In this document: positions 27,230 to 35,881 of the stretch, one piece after another | Layout of the letters: every line of letters begins with the position of its first letter | How positions within the stretch are numbered: position 1 is the first letter of the stretch | Origin: Ignavibacteria bacterium UBA2360 | GTDB taxonomy: Bacteria > Bacteroidota > Ignavibacteria > Tepidaquicellales > OLB5 | NCBI GenBank assembly: GCA_002344125.1 | Contig: DDTQ01000006.1 | Coordinates: forward strand, 249,652 to 313,651 | Reading direction: 5' to 3' | Length of the DNA stretch: 64,000 nucleotides | Notes under the pieces: generated by a model | What the model saw: only the letters and a program-made list of their open reading frames with translations | The model's database searches: none | What the model was told of the DNA's origin: nothing | Program-made: the position numbers and the translations under genes

Positions 27230-28933
27230 TCATTTCTCTACTGAACTTTCCTTCTCTGCTGTAATTTCTTCTGTTGGCAGACCCAATATCTCTCTTGCGC
27301 GGTTCAGGCCGTCATCAATGTTCCCGCGGATGTTAGTTTCGCCTATTTTATCAAGCAGCCCGGCGCGCTCACAGGCAAACATCGGCTGCGCGTGCAGCCC
27401 GGAAAGTATCAGAACCGTATTGCGTTTCTTACAATCATAATAAAAATCTTCCAGTGTTGCAATGCCAGTTGAATCAATTGCCGGTACTTTCCGGAGTCTT
27501 AAAATCAGCACTTTTGTGGTTTTACCAACAAACCTGATGGCATCTTTGAATTTACTTGCGGCCCCAAAGAAGAAAGGTCCGTCAATTTCAAAAATAAGCA
27601 CTCCTTTAGGAATATTTTTACCCTGGATGGAATTAGCGCCGGTTTCTTCGGGTTCAACCCGGTCATCAAGTTCACGGCTAATCACGCCCACATTCGTGAC
27701 AGCCGCCATGCGGCGCATAAAAAGCATAGCGGAAAGCACTATACCAACTTCTATGGCTACGGTAAGATCAAATATAACCGTCAGCAGGAAAGTTGTAACT
27801 AGCACGGCAACATCGCTCCTCGGCATTTTAAGCTGAGCTTTGAATTCACGCCATTCACTCATATTATAAGCTACAACCATCAGTATCGATGCAAGCACGC
27901 ACATTGGTATCATGCCCGCATACTGCCCGAAAAAGAGCAAAATAAGCAGCAAAACCACTGAATGTGTTATTCCTGCAACGGGTGTTTTACCGCCGTTGCG
28001 TATGTTGGTTACTGTTCTTGCAATTGCGCCTGTTGCCGGAATACCGCCAAAAAAGGGCGCTACAATATTCGCGGCGCCATTGGCAATAAGCTCCATGTTA
28101 GACCTGTGTTTACCGCCAATCATACCATCGGCAACCACAGCGGAAAGGAGTGATTCCACCGCTCCAAGCATTGCAATAGTGAAAGCCGGACCCGCTAAAT
28201 TATATATTATATCAAATGATATCTCCGGCATTCTGACTGAAGGAATTGAGCTGGTCAATTGCCCAAACCTGGTGGATATGGTATCAACTTCAAGCCCGAA
28301 AACATATACCACTACAGTGCCAAGTATGAGGGCAATAAATGTAGAAGGAATTTTCTGCATGAACCGCCCCAAAAATATGATAGTGAAAAGAGATATAGCT
28401 GAAACTATTACTGTATCTGTATTAAAGGCAGTTATGTTGTTTATATAAACCGGAATTTTGGATAAAAATTCTGAGGGTAGATTCACTATTTTCAGCCCAA
28501 GAAGATCGTTGATTTGGGTGGTGAAAATTATCAGGGCTATGCCTGAGGTAAAACCTGTAATTATAGGCAGGGGAATGAATTTTATAAGTGTGCCAAGTCT
28601 CATGAAACCCATAAATACCAAAATGATACCTGCCATAATTGTGGCTATCATTAATCCATCTATACCGTATTTCTGGATAATACCGTAAACTATAACAATA
28701 AACGCGCCTGTTGGACCCCCAATCTGTACACGGCTGCCGCCGAGGGCAGATATGATAAATCCTGCAATTACAGCTGTTATGAGTCCGTTATTTGGCGAAA
28801 CACCTGATGCGATACCGAAAGCGATTGCCAGCGGCAAGGCTACTATACCAACTATTACTCCTGAAGTGACATCGCTGTAGAAAAGGTTTTTGTTGTAGGT
28901 TTTTAGCGTGGTGAAGAGTTTTGGAACTAACAT
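27230..28933 (-). CDS. SulP family inorganic anion transporter with STAS domain
   Basis: SulP proteins carry sulfate, bicarbonate or other anions across the inner membrane. This 567-residue protein has the family N-terminus (DVTSGVIVGIVALPLAIAFGIASGVSPNNGLITAVIAGF), a GGSRVQIGGPTGAF motif, about 12 membrane segments, and a cytoplasmic STAS domain from about residue 440 (GVLIFEIDGPFFFGAA...LRKVPAIDSTGIATLEDF). It follows the rhodanese/beta-lactamase-fold gene by 10 bp on the same strand. The pair suggests sulfur-compound handling: persulfide oxidation and sulfite or sulfate transport. The substrate is inferred from this context. Confidence 0.9.
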   Translation of the reverse strand: MLVPKLFTTLKTYNKNLFYSDVTSGVIVGIVALPLAIAFGIASGVSPNNGLITAVIAGFIISALGGSRVQIGGPTGAFIVIVYGIIQKYGIDGLMIATIMAGIILVFMGFMRLGTLIKFIPLPIITGFTSGIALIIFTTQINDLLGLKIVNLPSEFLSKIPVYINNITAFNTDTVIVSAISLFTIIFLGRFMQKIPSTFIALILGTVVVYVFGLEVDTISTRFGQLTSSIPSVRMPEISFDIIYNLAGPAFTIAMLGAVESLLSAVVADGMIGGKHRSNMELIANGAANIVAPFFGGIPATGAIARTVTNIRNGGKTPVAGITHSVVLLLILLFFGQYAGMIPMCVLASILMVVAYNMSEWREFKAQLKMPRSDVAVLVTTFLLTVIFDLTVAIEVGIVLSAMLFMRRMAAVTNVGVISRELDDRVEPEETGANSIQGKNIPKGVLIFEIDGPFFFGAASKFKDAIRFVGKTTKVLILRLRKVPAIDSTGIATLEDFYYDCKKRNTVLILSGLHAQPMFACERAGLLDKIGETNIRGNIDDGLNRAREILGLPTEEITAEKESSVEK

Positions 28934-28943
28934 TATCTTTATA

Positions 28944-30065
28944 TTATCTGGCTGCGCAGCGGTTCGGACCTATTTCAAGATCCTCTGCATAATCCAAAGG
29001 GATCATTACGCCGGCTTTGTTAAATTTTTTAATTGTTTCGTAATTTGGTGGAGTGGTCGGGATGTTTGAAGTGATGTATTCTATGAATTCCTGTTTATCT
29101 TTAATATTGAGCGGTTTTGAAGCTGCTTTCAGCTCATTTAAAGACATAACAACAGGTCTTATTTCTGTTTTTGTGAAGTGCGAAGGGAATATTTTGGTTT
29201 CACCGTTAAGCTTGCCCAACACAGCCTGCAGTGTATCAAACAAAATAGCCGCGCCTTTTGTGGTTTCTTCCTTTGTGCGCGCAAGGTCGGGTCTGCCGGG
29301 TGATTCCAGAAGCAGCAGGTCACCGCACAAAAGTGCTTCTTTGTTTACAAGCAGCGAAACGCTGCCATCGGTGTGACCGGGTGTACTGATAACCTCCAGA
29401 ATTGTACTGCCAACTTTGAATTCCGGTATATCTTTCAATGACTTAAACCGGAACACCTTATCTACTTCTATTTCATTCACATAGTAATCCATGTTTAACT
29501 TGGCGGCAAGCTCCATTCCCCCTGAAAAATGATCAGCGTGCGCATGGGTATCAATTATATATTTAAGCTTCAGTCCGTTGGCGCGGATATAATCTTCGTA
29601 TTCATCCATGAAGATTGCAGGTTCTACCAATGCGCTTTCCCGGGTACCTTTATCGATCACGAGGTATGAAAGGCATCCTTTACCTATTCTGACAAATTGT
29701 ATAACCGTAAACCCGGGGAAATCGATCTTATAAATATCAAAATTTTCATTCCAGCCTTTCATGCCTTTTTCAAGGCTGACTGAATTGTAGCCCATATCCC
29801 GCAGTATTGATGCAGCCACCTGGGAATTGAGTCCTTTTGCGCAAATTGTAATTATGAGTTTATCCTTTGGGAGGGTGGAGAGCTTTTCTTTGATACCGAG
29901 GTAGTTTCCTTCTGAAATAAGGCTGTTAACCGGGATGTTCAGGCTGCCTTTGATGTGCCAGTCTGTATATTCCTCCTCTGCGCGGATATCAAGTAAAATG
30001 TGGCCATTCGTTTGGGAGTTTATATGATCTTTAACATCTCGCGGTGAAATTAACAGGTTATCCAT
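28944..30065 (-). CDS. Rhodanese-metallo-beta-lactamase fusion (persulfide dioxygenase-like)
   Basis: The N-terminal rhodanese domain (residues 1-110) has its active-site cysteine in CAKGLNS (Cys75). A metallo-beta-lactamase domain follows with THAHADHFSGG (173-183), PGHTDGS, CGDLLLL and FPSHF. These are the metal ligands of ETHE1-type persulfide dioxygenases, which oxidise glutathione or similar persulfides to sulfite. Known fusions usually place the rhodanese at the C-terminus; here it is first. It is the first gene of a two-gene unit with a SulP transporter 10 bp downstream. Sulfur-transferase plus dioxygenase activity is inferred from motifs and context. Confidence 0.85.
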   Translation of the reverse strand: MDNLLISPRDVKDHINSQTNGHILLDIRAEEEYTDWHIKGSLNIPVNSLISEGNYLGIKEKLSTLPKDKLIITICAKGLNSQVAASILRDMGYNSVSLEKGMKGWNENFDIYKIDFPGFTVIQFVRIGKGCLSYLVIDKGTRESALVEPAIFMDEYEDYIRANGLKLKYIIDTHAHADHFSGGMELAAKLNMDYYVNEIEVDKVFRFKSLKDIPEFKVGSTILEVISTPGHTDGSVSLLVNKEALLCGDLLLLESPGRPDLARTKEETTKGAAILFDTLQAVLGKLNGETKIFPSHFTKTEIRPVVMSLNELKAASKPLNIKDKQEFIEYITSNIPTTPPNYETIKKFNKAGVMIPLDYAEDLEIGPNRCAAR

Positions 30066-30229
30066 ATAAATATACTAATACGGTTTCGTTTCAAATACTA
30101 TCTTACAAAATTACGGGATAATTTCCGAAAATAAAATACATTAAATGTTACAGTAAGCAAGCTAAGTATAAATGGGCGATAAGTCGTTTTTAAAGGTTTT
30201 ATTGAGTTATAATTCCTGTGTTTATATAT

Positions 30230-30237
30230 TATATTTG
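30230..30237 (+). promoter_or_regulatory. TATATTTG -7 element
   Basis: TATATTTG matches the Bacteroidota -7 consensus. A TTA (rather than TTG) lies 20 nt upstream. The gene that follows has a strong AAGGAGG ribosome site at 30246-30252, unusual in this window. Confidence 0.5.
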
Positions 30238-30257
30238 TAATACCTAAGGAGGTTAAT

Positions 30258-31169
30258 ATGAAGAAAATAATAATTGCTCTGCTGTTTGTTTTAATCTTCG
30301 GGAATATTATTCATTCGTTTTCACTTACATTAGATTCAAACGTTTTCAGGTATTATCCGCTTAAAGTCGGAAACAGGTGGACCTGGCAGGGTTTTGCTTA
30401 CCCAATTATGCCTCCGCTTAATATAAGCCAGAAAATAATTTCTACCAGGATAATCAATAATCATCTTTATTACTTTTCCAGGCTTGATCACTTTCATAAT
30501 AATGGCTTTATACAAAATACAAATTATACATACAGCAGAATTGACTCGTTAACAGGTAATCTGTATAATTATGACACGGTTAGTCACACAGATTGTTTAA
30601 TGGATAGCCTGAATATCAGAAAAAACGATTCAGCTTATACTTGCGGAGGGAGATGGTACAAATGTGAAGATACTGCTAATTACAGTATTTTCTCCCAGAG
30701 TATTAAAAGCAAACTGGTTTACTGGACAGATTATTTTGAAGGCGGTGAGCGACACAGACTGGTATTGGGGATAGGAAAGGTTCGGAGCGATCAATACGGG
30801 GCACAATTCTCAATGGGGCATACACTGAAAGGATGTTTAATTGATGGCATTTTATACGGCGATACAAGCTTAGTCGGTATCAACCAGTTATCATCTGAAA
30901 TTCCCGAACAATTTTCACTTTCACAAAACTATCCCAACCCGTTTAATCCGGTAACTAACATTCAGTTTACTTTGCCAAGATCAGCATTTGTTAAGATTAC
31001 AATTTACGACGCCCTGGGCAAGGAAGCTGAGACGCTGGTAAAGGAAGAATTATACGCAGGGTCTTATGAAACGCAATGGAACGCATCAGACTATCCGAGC
31101 GGTGTTTATTATTACAGCATTACAGCAGGGGAATACACAGAAACAAAAAAGATGGTGCTGATAAAATAA
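30258..31169 (+). CDS. Secreted protein with T9SS sorting domain, unknown function
   Basis: The 303-residue protein has a signal peptide (MKKIIIALLFVLIFGNIIHS). A middle domain of about 190 residues begins FRYYPLKVGNRWTWQG, a pattern seen in other Bacteroidota surface proteins of unknown role, and carries two close cysteine-containing segments. The C-terminal T9SS domain starts QNYPNPFNPVTNIQFTLP and ends KKMVLIK. It has an excellent Shine-Dalgarno (AAGGAGG, 6 nt before ATG) and a terminator at 31192-31221, so it is monocistronic and probably well expressed. Confidence 0.82.
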   Translation: MKKIIIALLFVLIFGNIIHSFSLTLDSNVFRYYPLKVGNRWTWQGFAYPIMPPLNISQKIISTRIINNHLYYFSRLDHFHNNGFIQNTNYTYSRIDSLTGNLYNYDTVSHTDCLMDSLNIRKNDSAYTCGGRWYKCEDTANYSIFSQSIKSKLVYWTDYFEGGERHRLVLGIGKVRSDQYGAQFSMGHTLKGCLIDGILYGDTSLVGINQLSSEIPEQFSLSQNYPNPFNPVTNIQFTLPRSAFVKITIYDALGKEAETLVKEELYAGSYETQWNASDYPSGVYYYSITAGEYTETKKMVLIK

Positions 31170-31191
31170 GTTTTAGCTTTAATGATTTTAT

Positions 31192-31221
31192 AAGCCGGTA
31201 TATTTTTATGCCGGCTTTTTT
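31192..31221 (+). terminator. Rho-independent terminator
   Basis: AAGCCGG (31192-31198) pairs with CCGGCTT (31211-31217), and the stem runs into a T-tract. It lies 22 bp after the stop of the T9SS client at 30258-31169. Confidence 0.85.
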
Positions 31222-31239
31222 AATTTTTACAATTTTGTT

Positions 31240-31314
31240 AATATAAAATACATTTAAAGTTAAGGTAAGTTATGTTATTTTGGATAGTACTGATTAATTA
31301 AAATGATTAATAAA
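31240..31314. repeat. Left 75-bp direct repeat flanking the 31326 gene
   Basis: This block matches 32112-32186 over exactly 75 bp at about 79 percent identity (16 mismatches by eye). The conserved runs are AATATAAAATACATTTAA, GTTATGTTATTTT and TGATTAATAAA. A partial third copy lies near 30131-30157. Confidence 0.75.
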
Positions 31315-31325
31315 AAAATTTACTT

Positions 31326-31964
31326 ATGCTTACATGGATTGCAGAAAATGTTGGTGGTCCCGCAATTGTTATTTTTATAGGAGCTGTTATTGCAGCCTTA
31401 GGTGCATTTTGGGCTACACAGCAACAAAGCAAGTTTGAAAAAGAACTTCGCGAAAAAAGTGATAAAATTGCTGAACTTAGTGCTGAAAATTCAATGTTTG
31501 TTACTGGGGGAAATAGTTTTTGTTATGTTATTTTCACAAAACCTGACTTACAATCTAATTCATCTTTGATTATGCTTATGACAGATGGAAAATATCCATT
31601 ATATGATGTTAACGTTAGAATTGTTGATCTTGCCAAATTTAACAAACTTGTAAAAGACCTTCCTAAACCGACAATTGAAGATATCACAAAAAGTGATTAT
31701 GTATTTAATGTTGGAAATATAACACCAAATCATGCAATGCATTTGGGCAGAATTAACCTGCCAAATACGGATGAAGCAAATTTCAACATTTTTATAACGG
31801 CTCGAAATGGTTCAATGAATGAATTACTGAGAATGAAGCGTGTTGCCGGTGAATGGTTTTCCGCGATTAAAATTCACAGACTTGAAGGTTCTACTCAAAT
31901 ACTATTAATGGAAAAAATAGATGATAAATTCCCAAAAAATTCAGAAGGAAAGGTTGATTGGTAG
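31326..31964 (+). CDS. Membrane-anchored protein of unknown function between direct repeats
   Basis: The 212-residue protein starts with one membrane helix (GGPAIVIFIGAVIAALGAFWATQQ). A short coiled coil follows (KFEKELREKSDKIAELSAEN), then a globular domain with a beta-rich pattern (CYVIFTKPDLQSNSSLIMLMTDG, YDVNVRIVDLAKF, FNIFITARNGSMNELLRM). I recognise no family. The gene is more AT-rich than its neighbours and sits inside a 947-bp unit bounded by 75-bp direct repeats, which hints at acquisition. The left repeat ends 11 bp before the ATG and so may supply its promoter. Confidence 0.7.
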   Translation: MLTWIAENVGGPAIVIFIGAVIAALGAFWATQQQSKFEKELREKSDKIAELSAENSMFVTGGNSFCYVIFTKPDLQSNSSLIMLMTDGKYPLYDVNVRIVDLAKFNKLVKDLPKPTIEDITKSDYVFNVGNITPNHAMHLGRINLPNTDEANFNIFITARNGSMNELLRMKRVAGEWFSAIKIHRLEGSTQILLMEKIDDKFPKNSEGKVDW

Positions 31965-32111
31965 ATTTAACATTTAGATTTAATAATTAAAAATAAATAT
32001 CGGTTATGTAGTAGTGTCTTGATTTGACTTCAACTCCTTTGCGTTAAACTCATCACAGTGAAATCCCAAATAAATTTTTACTTCGGTAAACCATTCCAAT
32101 AAGTAAATTGC

Positions 32112-32186
32112 AATATAAAATACATTTAATGTTACACTTGGTTATGTTATTTTAGATAGTAAAGACTTCTAATTGTGATTAATAAA
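32112..32186. repeat. Right 75-bp direct repeat flanking the 31326 gene
   Basis: Partner of 31240-31314. It begins 148 bp after the stop of the gene of unknown function and ends 80 bp before the beta-CASP gene. The bases between the stop and this repeat (31965-32111) show nothing recognisable. Confidence 0.75.
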
Positions 32187-32266
32187 TAGCTTAACAATTT
32201 CAAAATATTAATAACAGAGTTTCCCGCCTTCACCTTAGAAACAAGGCAGGGGGGAATGGTAAGATC

Positions 32267-33682
32267 ATGAAAATAAAATTTTGCGGGGCGGCACAAACAG
32301 TTACAGGTTCACAGCATTTGCTTGAAATATCCGGTAAAAAAGTACTGCTTGATTGCGGACTTTACCAGGGCAAGCGCGAAGAGGCTTACAACATAAATAA
32401 ACATTTCCTTTTTGACCCCAAAGAGCTTGATCTTGTCGTGCTTTCGCACGCGCACATAGATCACTCCGGTAACCTGCCGGGGTTATGGAAAGGCGGCTTC
32501 AGGGGGGATATTTACGCAACACCCGCAACCCGTGACCTGTGCGCAATTATGCTTCAGGATAGCGCGCATATTCAGACCCGCGATATTGAATTCGTGAACA
32601 AAAAAAAGATCAAAAACGGTGAGAAGCTCTTCAAGCCGCTCTATGGATATGAAGAAGTCAGGGGAATAATGCAGCAATTTAAATGTATGCCTTACAGGCG
32701 AAAATTTAACTTAAACGGATTTGGCGGAAATGTACAGGTCACTTATTTTGATGCGGGTCATATATTGGGCTCCGCCCAGGTAAGGCTTGATATAAATGAG
32801 AACGGTAAAAATATTAAATTCGGTTTTACCGGTGATATCGGCAGGCCGCATTTGCCTATACTGCGTGACCCTGAACATATGGGTGATGTGGATTTTATGA
32901 TATCTGAATCAACCTACGGCGGCAGGGTGCACGATAAAGCTTCTGATATGGATGACCAGTTCGCCAAGGTGATACTTGAAGCGCTTCAGCGCGGCGGAAA
33001 AATTATTGTGCCCGCTTTCAGTGTTGGCAGAACGCAGGAGCTTGTTTATTCGCTTTCAAAACTTTTCGCAAAAGGAATAATTCCTAAATTCCCGATCTTT
33101 GTTGATAGTCCGTTAAGCACAAATGTTTCGGAAATCTTCAAGCTCCACCCGGAATGTTTTGACAGCGAAACGGCGGAGCTGATATCAAGGGGAGTCGATG
33201 TGTTCGGCTTCCAGAACTTAACATACATTAGAGATGCAGAAGATTCCAAAAAGCTGAATTATTTTAAGGGTTCATGTATGATTATCAGCGCAAGCGGAAT
33301 GGCTGAATCCGGCCGCATTGTACACCACCTGCGCAATAACATAAGCAGCGAGAAGAATACAATTTTGATTGTAGGCTTCATGGCACCGCATACTCTGGGG
33401 CGGCGAATAGTTGAAGCCGAAGGAAAACAGGGAATGTTCGTTAGAATATTCGGCGAAGAACATGCAGTGAAAGCAAAGATATATGTACTGAACTCATTTT
33501 CCGCTCACGCTGATAGAGATGAGCTGAGAGAATATTTCGGTAAGTTCACAAAAGGCACGCTTGATAAAATATTTCTTGTACACGGTGACCCTGACCAGCA
33601 GGAAGCATTAAAAGGTATGCTAAATGAAATGAATTACAAAGATATCGATATTCCCGCAAAAGGAGATGAGGTGCAGTTGTAG
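32267..33682 (+). CDS. Beta-CASP metallo-beta-lactamase-fold hydrolase (CPSF/RNase-like)
   Basis: The 471-residue protein has the metallo-beta-lactamase signature SHAHIDHSGN (from residue 60) and metal ligand segments FDAGHILGSAQV and FTGDIGRP. The beta-CASP insertion follows (PAFSVGRTQELVYSL, SGMAESGRIVHHL), then the C-terminal FSAHADRDEL motif of RNA-processing exonucleases. Related bacterial proteins act as 5' exo- or endoribonucleases, but substrate specificity is not proven. A GC hairpin (TTCCCGCCTT/AAGGC..GGGAA) lies within 45 bp upstream. The WG-repeat gene begins 1 bp after the stop. Confidence 0.9.
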   Translation: MKIKFCGAAQTVTGSQHLLEISGKKVLLDCGLYQGKREEAYNINKHFLFDPKELDLVVLSHAHIDHSGNLPGLWKGGFRGDIYATPATRDLCAIMLQDSAHIQTRDIEFVNKKKIKNGEKLFKPLYGYEEVRGIMQQFKCMPYRRKFNLNGFGGNVQVTYFDAGHILGSAQVRLDINENGKNIKFGFTGDIGRPHLPILRDPEHMGDVDFMISESTYGGRVHDKASDMDDQFAKVILEALQRGGKIIVPAFSVGRTQELVYSLSKLFAKGIIPKFPIFVDSPLSTNVSEIFKLHPECFDSETAELISRGVDVFGFQNLTYIRDAEDSKKLNYFKGSCMIISASGMAESGRIVHHLRNNISSEKNTILIVGFMAPHTLGRRIVEAEGKQGMFVRIFGEEHAVKAKIYVLNSFSAHADRDELREYFGKFTKGTLDKIFLVHGDPDQQEALKGMLNEMNYKDIDIPAKGDEVQL

Positions 33683-33683
33683 T

Positions 33684-34436
33684 ATGCTTAAGTTGGTTGT
33701 AATATTATCCTTTGCCATTACAGCGTCAGTTTTTGCGCAATCTCCAGATACTTTGTATCCGGTAAAAGTTTATACCGCAGATGGCTATAAATACGGCTAC
33801 ATAAATAATCAGGGTTACTTAAGAATTAAACCGCAATTTGACTTTGCAAAGGATTTCAGTGAGGGGCTGGCATTTGTAAAGTCAGATAACAATTCAAACA
33901 TATGGGATTGTATAAGTACATCGGGAGTAACTCAATTCCAAACAAACGCAAAGTACGTTTATGATTTTAATAACAGACAGTCTAAGATCATAAATGAAAA
34001 TGATAGTATTTTTTTCATAAATAAGTCAGGTACTCCCGAACAATTCATAACTCCCCCAATTGATTTTGATGCAAAGAAAACACTTATCCCTTTTTACGGT
34101 AATTTGAAATGGGGCTACAGGCTCGGACCCGATGTTGTGGTATTGCCTGCAATTTACGAAAGGGCAGGGGAGTTCTCCGAAGGTCTTGCTCCGGTATTTA
34201 TTATGTTCAATGAATCCGACTTACCTACCGATAATTGTTACAACGCATTCATAAATGTAAAAGGTGATGTCATTATAAAAGCTGAATTAAAGTATGATGA
34301 TAAGGGCTTTTTGGAATCGAGTTATTTCTACTCCCCGGGAAAATGGCAAAACGGAGTTTGCAGGTATTATACATCAAATGATCCTTCAACCAGAGCTGAA
34401 AAGTACATCAGGAGTGACGGGAAGATCATTTGGTGA
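33684..34436 (+). CDS. Exported WG-repeat protein
   Basis: I take the ATG at 33684, because it gives a clean signal peptide (MLKLVVILSFAITASVFAQ); an ATG six codons upstream overlaps the end of the previous gene. WG (KWG) repeats are visible: YGYINNQGYLRIKPQFDFAKDFSEGLAFV, KWGYRLGPDVVVLPAIYERAGEFSEGLAPV and FINVKGDVIIKAEL. This repeat forms a beta-rich scaffold in many bacteria and has no defined catalytic role. It is 1 bp downstream of the beta-CASP gene, which may reflect cotranscription rather than function. Confidence 0.82.
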   Translation: MLKLVVILSFAITASVFAQSPDTLYPVKVYTADGYKYGYINNQGYLRIKPQFDFAKDFSEGLAFVKSDNNSNIWDCISTSGVTQFQTNAKYVYDFNNRQSKIINENDSIFFINKSGTPEQFITPPIDFDAKKTLIPFYGNLKWGYRLGPDVVVLPAIYERAGEFSEGLAPVFIMFNESDLPTDNCYNAFINVKGDVIIKAELKYDDKGFLESSYFYSPGKWQNGVCRYYTSNDPSTRAEKYIRSDGKIIW

Positions 34437-34972
34437 GAAAGAGAATCCCCGCGAAGGCGGGGATCTCAATTTCTAATGACTCTAAGAGTCTGGATTTTTT
34501 TTGCTCTTTCACAGAAAAACATTAAGGAGTGTGCAATAATAGTCAGTCACCAAAGGCGTAAACAAAGCCATGACGCCTACGCCTTTAACCCCCCTTGACT
34601 GCTGCAGGCAGTTAGGGGTGGAATGTTTGTAGATTAACGTTTCCCCATATAACAAAGCCCCGTTGGGGCGGCATGTTAATGAATGTGCTATTAATTTTTT
34701 ACATTATAGGTGATGCCGCAAGAATTTATGTTCTCCAACCACAAATTTCGTGCAATTAGTGCAATTCGCGGTTGATGCTTTTAATATTATAAAAAAATAA
34801 GATTCCTGCTTTCGCAGGAATGACAAAGATTTAGGGTTTAGCGAAGCATTCCTTTGAGCCTTGGAGTCTTTGTGTCCGCTTTTTGTTTTGATTTTAATAA
34901 GCTTTTGCTTTTTAAAGTTGAATTGAAATAGTTAATAAATATTGCTATTTTTGAGCGTTATAGTATAAAAAT
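34437..34972. repeat. Repeat-rich spacer with several hairpins
   Basis: In order: a hairpin at about 34441-34466 (GAATCCCCGC..GCGGGGATCTC); CCCCTTGACTGCTGCAGGCAGTTAGGGG near 34591-34618; GCCCCGTTGGGGC near 34656-34668; and GATTCCTGC..GCAGGAATGAC at about 34800-34826. The first and last resemble the hairpin at 27011-27030. No open frame with conserved features is present. The last 50 bp hold the promoter listed at 34923-34953. Confidence 0.7.
34923..34953 (+). promoter_or_regulatory. Bacteroidota-type promoter for the alpha/beta hydrolase
   Basis: TTG (34923-34925), a 20-nt spacer and TATTTTTG (34946-34953) lie 20 bp before the TTG start codon at 34973. Confidence 0.65.
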
Positions 34973-35812
34973 TTGAAAATATTAACGTTATCTCTGGCTG
35001 TACTTATCTTTACCAGCTTAACAGGCTGTACTAAGGATAGGAACGAGTTTTCACGGTTACAGGATAGCGATAATAACAAAACATCGCAGGTAAGTAATGT
35101 TAAATCCAATAACATACCGCCTGTAGTTATAACTGAAGATTTTACTGTAACAACATCAGATAATAAAGAGATCTCAGGTTCTTTATATTTTTCGGAATCA
35201 AAAAAAGATGAATCACAGCCGCTTGTAATACTGGTTCACCAGTTCAATCAATCACGTGCGGAGTGGCAGCAAAGTTTTATTGATTCAATGTTAGTTAACG
35301 GATTTAAAGTGCTGGCTTACGATATCAGGGGACACGGCAAATCATCCAGACAAAACGGCAAGCTTGAAGATATTCTAACGGATCCCGAACAGGCGCCGCT
35401 GGATATTAAAGCTGTAACTGTCTGGGCAAAGAAGCGGCAGGGGATAGATTCATCAAGAATTGCTGTTATCGGAACATCGATAGGCGGAAATCTTGCACTA
35501 TATGCCGCGCTGAATTGCGGCGTGAAAGTACCCGTCGCCGTTTCCAACGGCAAGTATAGCTTTGAAGCGTTCACCGGTTACAATGAAATGATGATGGGCA
35601 GACCGTACTTCCCGAAAATGAAAAATGCGCTGCTGATCTGCGGCAGCAAAGATGGCGATCACGAAGCCGGACAGAAATGGATATATGATAATTTCTGCGG
35701 TGACCCGAAAGAAATGAAAGTTTATGATTCTGCCAAACACGGAAAGTTTCTGCTGGAAGAAAAACCCGAAGCGAAGGATTTGATCTTAAACTGGCTCAAA
35801 AAGTATTTGTGA
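34973..35812 (+). CDS. Alpha/beta hydrolase lipoprotein (dienelactone hydrolase-like)
   Basis: A lipoprotein signal peptide (MKILTLSLAVLIFTSLTGC) ends in the lipobox LTGC, so the protein is probably membrane-tethered in the periplasm or at the outer membrane. The hydrolase domain shows ILVHQFNQSRAEWQ (oxyanion region), YDIRGHGKSS, the nucleophile elbow GTSIGGN (serine) and a late histidine in DSAKHGKFLL. The substrate is unknown; esterase, lactonase or peptidase are all possible. It starts with TTG. A promoter precedes it and nuoN follows after 69 bp. Confidence 0.83.
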   Translation: MKILTLSLAVLIFTSLTGCTKDRNEFSRLQDSDNNKTSQVSNVKSNNIPPVVITEDFTVTTSDNKEISGSLYFSESKKDESQPLVILVHQFNQSRAEWQQSFIDSMLVNGFKVLAYDIRGHGKSSRQNGKLEDILTDPEQAPLDIKAVTVWAKKRQGIDSSRIAVIGTSIGGNLALYAALNCGVKVPVAVSNGKYSFEAFTGYNEMMMGRPYFPKMKNALLICGSKDGDHEAGQKWIYDNFCGDPKEMKVYDSAKHGKFLLEEKPEAKDLILNWLKKYL

Positions 35813-35881
35813 TCTATGTAGTAAGTTGAAAAAACCTATAACAGATAGTAAAAAAGATATTAAAACCAAAGGGATATAAAG

